Source: Anthostomella pinea
Lineage: Eukaryota > Ascomycota > Sordariomycetes > Xylariales > Xylariaceae
Assembly (NCBI GenBank): GCA_963556695.1
Contig: CAUWAG010000003.1
Location: 3,658,001 to 3,722,000 of the forward strand
Length of the DNA: 64,000 nt
Reading direction: 5' to 3'
Positions 59,587 through 64,000 of this stretch are shown here, piece after piece; within the stretch, counting starts at the first letter, position 1; each line of letters opens with the position of its first letter. The position numbers were made by a program, and so were the translations under genes. A model generated the notes under the pieces. That model was not told the DNA's origin and did not search any database. It saw only the letters and a program-made list of their open reading frames with translations.

Positions 59587-60276
59587 TCAGCTTTTCGTAG
59601 ATTTGCCGTGACTCGTGGGCTGTTGCCTATCAGCGGAATAACAGCTGCTGACAACGGAGGATTGCTTACACATAGGACGGAGTACCACATTCTCGGGCTC
59701 CACGGTGACTTCTCCTGCGAGCTCCCCCGCGAGGTTGTGATCCGGCCATGCATTGTGTCTGACCCAAATCTGGTAATATGTTTGACCATTGAGAGTCCTG
59801 CGGAGCACTTCGAGCGGAACGTCGAAGGAAATGTCCCCGAAGACCGCGTAAACTCGTCCATCTACATTCGTGGGAGCCTTGAAGGGCTGACGCGATGTTC
59901 CCCTGACGTAAATGCTGCCAGCGAGGCATTCAAATTCGGGCTTCAGGAAGGCTAAGTGACCCCAGAATATGTCGGCTTTGGCACTGACCACGATGGCTCG
60001 TTCGATCTTCGCGCCAACCTTGATTCGCTCCTGTATGCGGACGTCCACTCTGAAATCCGATTCATCAAAGACGTCGATGGATTGTTCAGATTGTTCAGGA
60101 GAGACATAACCGGCCGGAGGGGCATCGCCAGTAGATGGTGTATCAGCCAGTACGGCGTTGGCCATCCCCGCGGCGAGTCGATGGACGGTACCGTCGCTGC
60201 GCATTGAAGCGTCGCTGCGCATTGAAGCGTCGCTGCGCATTGAAGCGTCGCTGCGCATTGAAGCGTCGCTGTGCAT
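59587..60276 (-). CDS. Hypothetical protein with N-terminal SDASMR repeats
   Basis: A 229-codon frame. The first residues are five copies of the hexapeptide SDASMR (with variants), encoded by an 18-bp minisatellite. Then comes a linker (ADTPSTGDAPPAGYVSPEQ) and a probable beta-rich domain (VDVRIQERIKVGAKIERAI, DGRVYAVFGDISFDVPLEVL, YYQIWVRHNAWPDHNLAGEL). No signal peptide is visible; the true start may lie in an upstream exon, because the repeat continues past the ATG until a TGA near 60320. No known domain recognised. The long open domain with coherent character supports a real gene, but expression is unproved. Confidence 0.5.
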   Translation of the reverse strand: MHSDASMRSDASMRSDASMRSDASMRSDGTVHRLAAGMANAVLADTPSTGDAPPAGYVSPEQSEQSIDVFDESDFRVDVRIQERIKVGAKIERAIVVSAKADIFWGHLAFLKPEFECLAGSIYVRGTSRQPFKAPTNVDGRVYAVFGDISFDVPLEVLRRTLNGQTYYQIWVRHNAWPDHNLAGELAGEVTVEPENVVLRPMCKQSSVVSSCYSADRQQPTSHGKSTKS

Positions 60277-60300
60277 CGTAGCGTCGCTGTGCGGTGTAGC
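60193..60300. repeat. 18-bp minisatellite, six units
   Basis: Unit GTCGCTGCGCATTGAAGC on the plus strand. The first four units are identical and the last two have diverged. It codes SDASMR on the minus strand in frame. Confidence 0.93.
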
Positions 60301-61222
60301 GTCACTGTCGATTGTTCAGAAGGGAGAGGGCTTCGAGTAGTAATGGTGGCAATTATAATGGCCAGGACCGAGTGACGATGACAGATGCAGAACAGGGTCT
60401 TCTTCGTAGACTTCTGCGACGCGTCTATTGGTTATCTGAATCGAAATGATGAGTTTCGAGTTACCTGTACAAATGTTGGGGTTCTCCAAGTGTTCGGTGG
60501 TAAAATGGTCGGTAGTGGTGATGATGATGGAGAGCAGATTCCCCAGATGCTGTCAGCAGAGTCCATACACTGGATTCCCACGATGCATGGCACCTGCCCA
60601 ACAGTGGCATCACACGAGGGTAGGCACCGGTCCCTCGACGCGAGTTGGATGGCCACACGCTGCTTCCCTACTCTGACACGAGACAGGCACGGCTTTGCCG
60701 AGGCCGACTGTGAGCAGATGTGCAAGTACGGCATGCCTGCGCCCCTGCTTACATTGACCACCTTGGGTGGGATGGATGACATTCAGTTCGTTTAGTTTCC
60801 CGGAAGGCTCGTTTCTCGAGACTATGCTGCTCAATTGGTACGGACGCTGGTTTCCAGTGTCGTACATGAACTGGATCTGAAGTGGTCACTGCCCCCATGG
60901 GGTCGCACGAATCCAGTTGAGTTGTACGTGGTGTGGACAGGGAGGTAGTAGACACGAGCGATCGTATTCAGTCTACCTAAATCGAAAACAGTTAGACATA
61001 AGAAAACTCAGTGAGACCTCAGACGCCAGCGTCAGCCTGCACATAAACATAAGTCATTGCAACCTCCCAAAAAAAACAGACAACTACCACCAGTACCATA
61101 ACGGCAACGAGGCTGTTACCATCGTTCGTTTCCCAAGCGCGAGTGACCGTGGCACTCAAATCCATCCTAGCTTTGCGATAATCTCGTTCTCTTTTGGGAC
61201 TCTAGAACGTCAGCCTCACCAT
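60301..61222. other. Unassigned region
   Basis: A plus-strand frame at 60385-60795 (136 codons, MQNRVFFVDFCDAS... to GGMDDIQFV) is long enough to notice but has no recognisable domain and no clear start context. Nothing else was recognised. Confidence 0.4.
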
Positions 61223-61880
61223 CTATACTGAGCGGGGCTTGGACCTACCAGTCTGTGAATTCTTACGATTAACAGGGTCCTGTTGCGTGCGGATAGCATC
61301 GGTGTCTTTGGACCCAGGAGTACTCCCTGGTGAGCTATGATCATAACGGATACTGAACCAGACATACTGGGGTAGCCCGTTCTGCTGAGCGATGAAATCG
61401 TACACGGATGTAGGCCAGCTGGCGTAGGCGTACTCGCCACCCTGATGATCGAAATGCTTTATTCCCGCGTGGGGCCAGCCGGGCCACTGGTTGGAGATAT
61501 TCAGACCGTTCTCGTCGACCACCTCGAGTCACAAACACCACCGTGCGGTATGGCAATCACGTTTTGTCTTGACGCCGAGGTCTCTGACGAAAGAATTTTG
61601 AAGCTGAATCAAACCAGGGGGCTGGACGGCGATTTCGAGAGATAATTCCGGCTTTGCCGAGCCAGATGAGTTGTCCATGTTGAGGTGTAACTTGCGTATC
61701 GACGGGTAGGAGTAGTAGGTGCAGCCGCGAAGCTATGATGTCTGGTGTCGAGAGCACTCTAGGGATTGCTTGAGGAGAGCCATGGCTCTTATAGGCGTCG
61801 CAGGTAGTACCGTTATACCTCTGAGTATCTCGAACTGATGATCCAGGGCAACAACCAACCACCAGGCCGACAACCAACAT
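61223..61880 (-). pseudogene. Broken gene for a possible secreted protein
   Basis: One minus-strand frame reads a hydrophobic start (LLCWLSAWWLLPWIISS), several stops, then SAKPELSLEIAVQPPGLIQL, a TGA after TARWCL, and VVDENGLNISNQWPGWPHAG, YASWPTSVYDFIAQQNGLPQ and VWFSIRYDHSSPGSTPGS. The tryptophan- and proline-rich C-terminal part is coherent over about 80 residues and looks like an extracellular domain, but the family was not recognised. Confidence 0.4.
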
Positions 61881-62831
61881 AGCAGGTTAGCGATGACTTG
61901 AAACAGCTACCATGCGTAAGCCAGCCAACCCCATTGTGCTGGTGTAGTCATGTGCGAAGATCCACCGGGAGCCCAAACGATGAGGTTCTTTGTCGAGGAG
62001 TCGTGAAGGGAGGACAGGCCATTTCGGTGATATCGCCTCAAAAGCGGAAGGGGCGTTGGTTGGTGCGCGCGAGTCACCAACTCCGTCGATGTGACGGTTC
62101 CGGAACACATTAAATTCAAATACCAACGACCGGGAAGAGGTACAAGTGATGCCGTAGTCTGACGTGATGGATGGGGCTCAAAGGGTAAAAAAGCCCCAGT
62201 CTGACGTTTGCGTGTTTGCTCATCGAGTGTTGGGCCCAAGAGTCTGGTCTGGTGAGCATCAAACACCAACTCCAGTTGCACGGGTCTTCGCGTTGGAAAC
62301 TAGACCCCCAATCAACGAGTCTTTGACCTCATAGGTGGGGACCTGAAGAAGAAGACCAGAAACACCCTAGTCTATATGGGCCGGACATTGGTGTGAGCTG
62401 AGGTGCCGCCACCTATAACCGGAATGGGATCCAACTGGTCTCCTTCACCTCTAGGCGTGTAGTCAGAGGGGTGCAGCAGTCGCCCCAGCCCCTCCACAAT
62501 CGCACCCCTGAGGGTCCAGGGTAGGAACCTACGTGCATCCCAGGACGAAGAGCGGGATATATGTTTTGGTTCGGTACGGGAGAGTCCAAGAATGCAGGAC
62601 AGTACCAACTCCAACGTGGCAAAGGAACTTCTGCTGATGACACTGTGCCAACACGAGCGATTACCAGGCAGTCGGCTTCGATCCACCATGCTGGTAAAGT
62701 AACAAGTGCGAAAATGACAGAGTCAACACATACCGTTCCATGCTGGCCGGACCTATTGTCCTGTACGATCTCCCAAAGAAGCGTATGTGCAGAGTTCCCA
62801 CGATTCCGCCCCCTGAAAGAGACGTGATCTA
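61881..62831. other. Unassigned region
   Basis: Short frames on both strands. A minus-strand frame ending at 62372 (PWTLRGAIVEGLGRLLHPS) is protein-like, but start and family cannot be given. Confidence 0.35.
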
Positions 62832-63308
62832 CTAATTTACACCTGACAGAGCGCTACCTCTTCGTCGACACCAGTGAGTGTTGGAGCAGCGAGCACAGCG
62901 CCGTTGGCACATTGCCACGATCGGCCCCTGTACGGTAATGGGGTCTGGGATTGCGACAACATTCCGGATTCGTCGAGGGCATACCGAGAGCTTGGTTCTG
63001 GCTTCTATGAGGCATGTGTCCATTTGGAAGATCGCCGCCCTGCATCGGTTATCGATGCAATACAGATAAGATATCTTCCCAACCCGCAGACACTGGGTTC
63101 CATGTGACAACTCACATTCGAGCCTCTTGCAACGCGTGATCAGCAATATTGGTATCGCTTCCGTGGCCAAATGTGGGCAGGAATTGCCACAACCGCAGCG
63201 TCCACCAGGAGCCTGCTTGAGCTCACCTGACACTTCATTCACGAAGAGATCACTTGTAACCTCATCAAGAAACCCGCGATGACGGACAGCTCTCACAGGC
63301 TTCAACAT
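62832..63308 (-). CDS. Hypothetical cysteine-rich protein
   Basis: 158 codons with fourteen or more cysteines (for example GRCGCGNSCPHL, RCKRLEC, NRCRAA, RRCARCSNTHWC). No signal peptide at the ATG and no recognised zinc-finger pattern. It could be a spurious frame in GC-balanced DNA. Confidence 0.3.
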   Translation of the reverse strand: MLKPVRAVRHRGFLDEVTSDLFVNEVSGELKQAPGGRCGCGNSCPHLATEAIPILLITRCKRLECELSHGTQCLRVGKISYLYCIDNRCRAAIFQMDTCLIEARTKLSVCPRRIRNVVAIPDPITVQGPIVAMCQRRCARCSNTHWCRRRGSALSGVN

Positions 63309-63423
63309 CCACTTCGACGGAACTCGTTGCCGGCCGACGCGTCACTCCATGTCGCCTGCCACGTACACGAGTACGGACACGTACTCGACGGTAACCGAGG
63401 AGGGCAACACTGCGACAGAAAAA

Positions 63424-63931
63424 TCATGCTTTCGACTTGCAGTCATCCCGAGAGTACCGCGATGCTCCCCCCCTGAAGAGGCTACAGCACAGGCGACGCC
63501 GCCACGGTCTGATTCGGGTCCAGCAGATTCTGATACAAACCCGCGTCAACATATAAAGTCTGACAAGGCTCGACGAATCCGGCGAGACGGTGTGCTTGCG
63601 GTATTCCGAGTCAAAGGTAGCAAAAATGAGGCGTTGCTGGGGCCAGTATAACCGGTAATCCCACCCTCGATAACCTCGACGGATTCCATATACGTGGTTA
63701 CACTTGTAACAACATTCCCACTTCCGAGCCGGGTCATGGGTGCAGGTGCAACAATTGCCCGGCTGATAGGAAATATTGTGTATTGGTATCTTGCATCCCC
63801 CATTCCTTTCCCAAGTCCAGTGTCTATCCTGCGCACTAGGCTGCTTACATGTCGTCATCCAGCATCATGAGCTGTTGTTCAGGAATGATATCCCAACCCC
63901 AACGCCATGGTCGGTCATTCCAGAAGACCAT
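63424..63931 (-). CDS. Possible cysteine-rich gene at the right edge, exon structure uncertain
   Basis: An ATG at 63931 begins MVFWNDRPWRWGWDIIPEQQLMMLDDDM and is followed at once by GTAAGC, a good donor site. A downstream frame to 63424 carries closely spaced cysteines (GNCCTCTHDPARKWECCYKC) like a small zinc-binding fungal protein. Joining both in frame would need a 25-nt intron, which is too short, so either a longer intron with another acceptor is used or the gene is broken. Further upstream sequence is outside the window. Confidence 0.35.
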
Positions 63932-64000
63932 TTCTCAAACAAACTCCCAATTAGGACCAAATCAGCCATCGATCAACCTATCTTCCTCCCGAGCTCTTTT

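Overview
The window looks like genomic DNA from a filamentous ascomycete, most likely a sordariomycete. The evidence is short (43-81 nt) GT-AG introns with CTAAC/CTGAC branch-like sites, fungal-type house-keeping proteins (an XLF/Nej1 repair factor, Cactin, a forkhead regulator, a GH47 mannosidase), a seven-helix fungal rhodopsin-domain protein, a highly reducing polyketide synthase relic, and Fot1/pogo, LINE and LTR elements with stop codons of the kind left by repeat-induced point mutation (RIP). Placement below class would be a guess.

Layout, left to right. 1-2777: a 3'-incomplete XLF/Nej1 gene and a six-cysteine small secreted protein. 3.2-20.3 kb: a mobile-element and gene-fragment zone. 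It holds a LINE 3' end, a solo LTR, a kinase-like gene with one internal amber codon, a decayed LINE (copy 1), a nearly intact 2.2 kb pogo-type transposon with perfect TA duplication, more LINE pieces, two broken genes, a second LTR, a decayed pogo transposase, an AT-rich block and a third LTR with a 5-bp target duplication. 20.3-30.6 kb: a rhodopsin-domain gene with one internal stop, then an 8-kb HR-PKS pseudogene with KS, AT, DH, MT, ER, partial KR and ACP traces. 30.6-34.3 kb: no gene recognised.

34.3-43.4 kb is a quieter segment with a two-exon forkhead gene, a three-exon Cactin gene with two microexons, and a three-exon DUF7918-type gene. 44.1-49.7 kb is a full-length 5.6 kb LINE (copy 2) flanked by a 16-bp target duplication; its ORF1 is open and its ORF2 has five in-frame stops but no frameshift. 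The LINE sits 53 bp upstream of a second, broken DUF7918 paralogue. 51.4-55.1 kb holds a divergent pair: a Gfo/Idh/MocA oxidoreductase and an ER/Golgi alpha-1,2-mannosidase. 55.2-64 kb is again accessory: a broken membrane-protein-like gene, an aspartic-protease-like gene cut off by an LTR, a LINE ORF1 fragment, several unrecognised or broken genes and a cysteine-rich gene at the right edge.

The window therefore alternates conserved single-copy genes with repeat-rich, gene-poor blocks. Nearly every stop codon in the broken genes can be explained by C-to-T (or G-to-A) change at CpA/CpG, which fits RIP acting on repeats and leaking into neighbours. No clearly undescribed active system was found. 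The strongest leads are the kinase-like gene with its single amber codon, the DUF7918 pair split by a LINE, the almost intact pogo element, and three LTR copies without target duplications that sit at sequence breakpoints.
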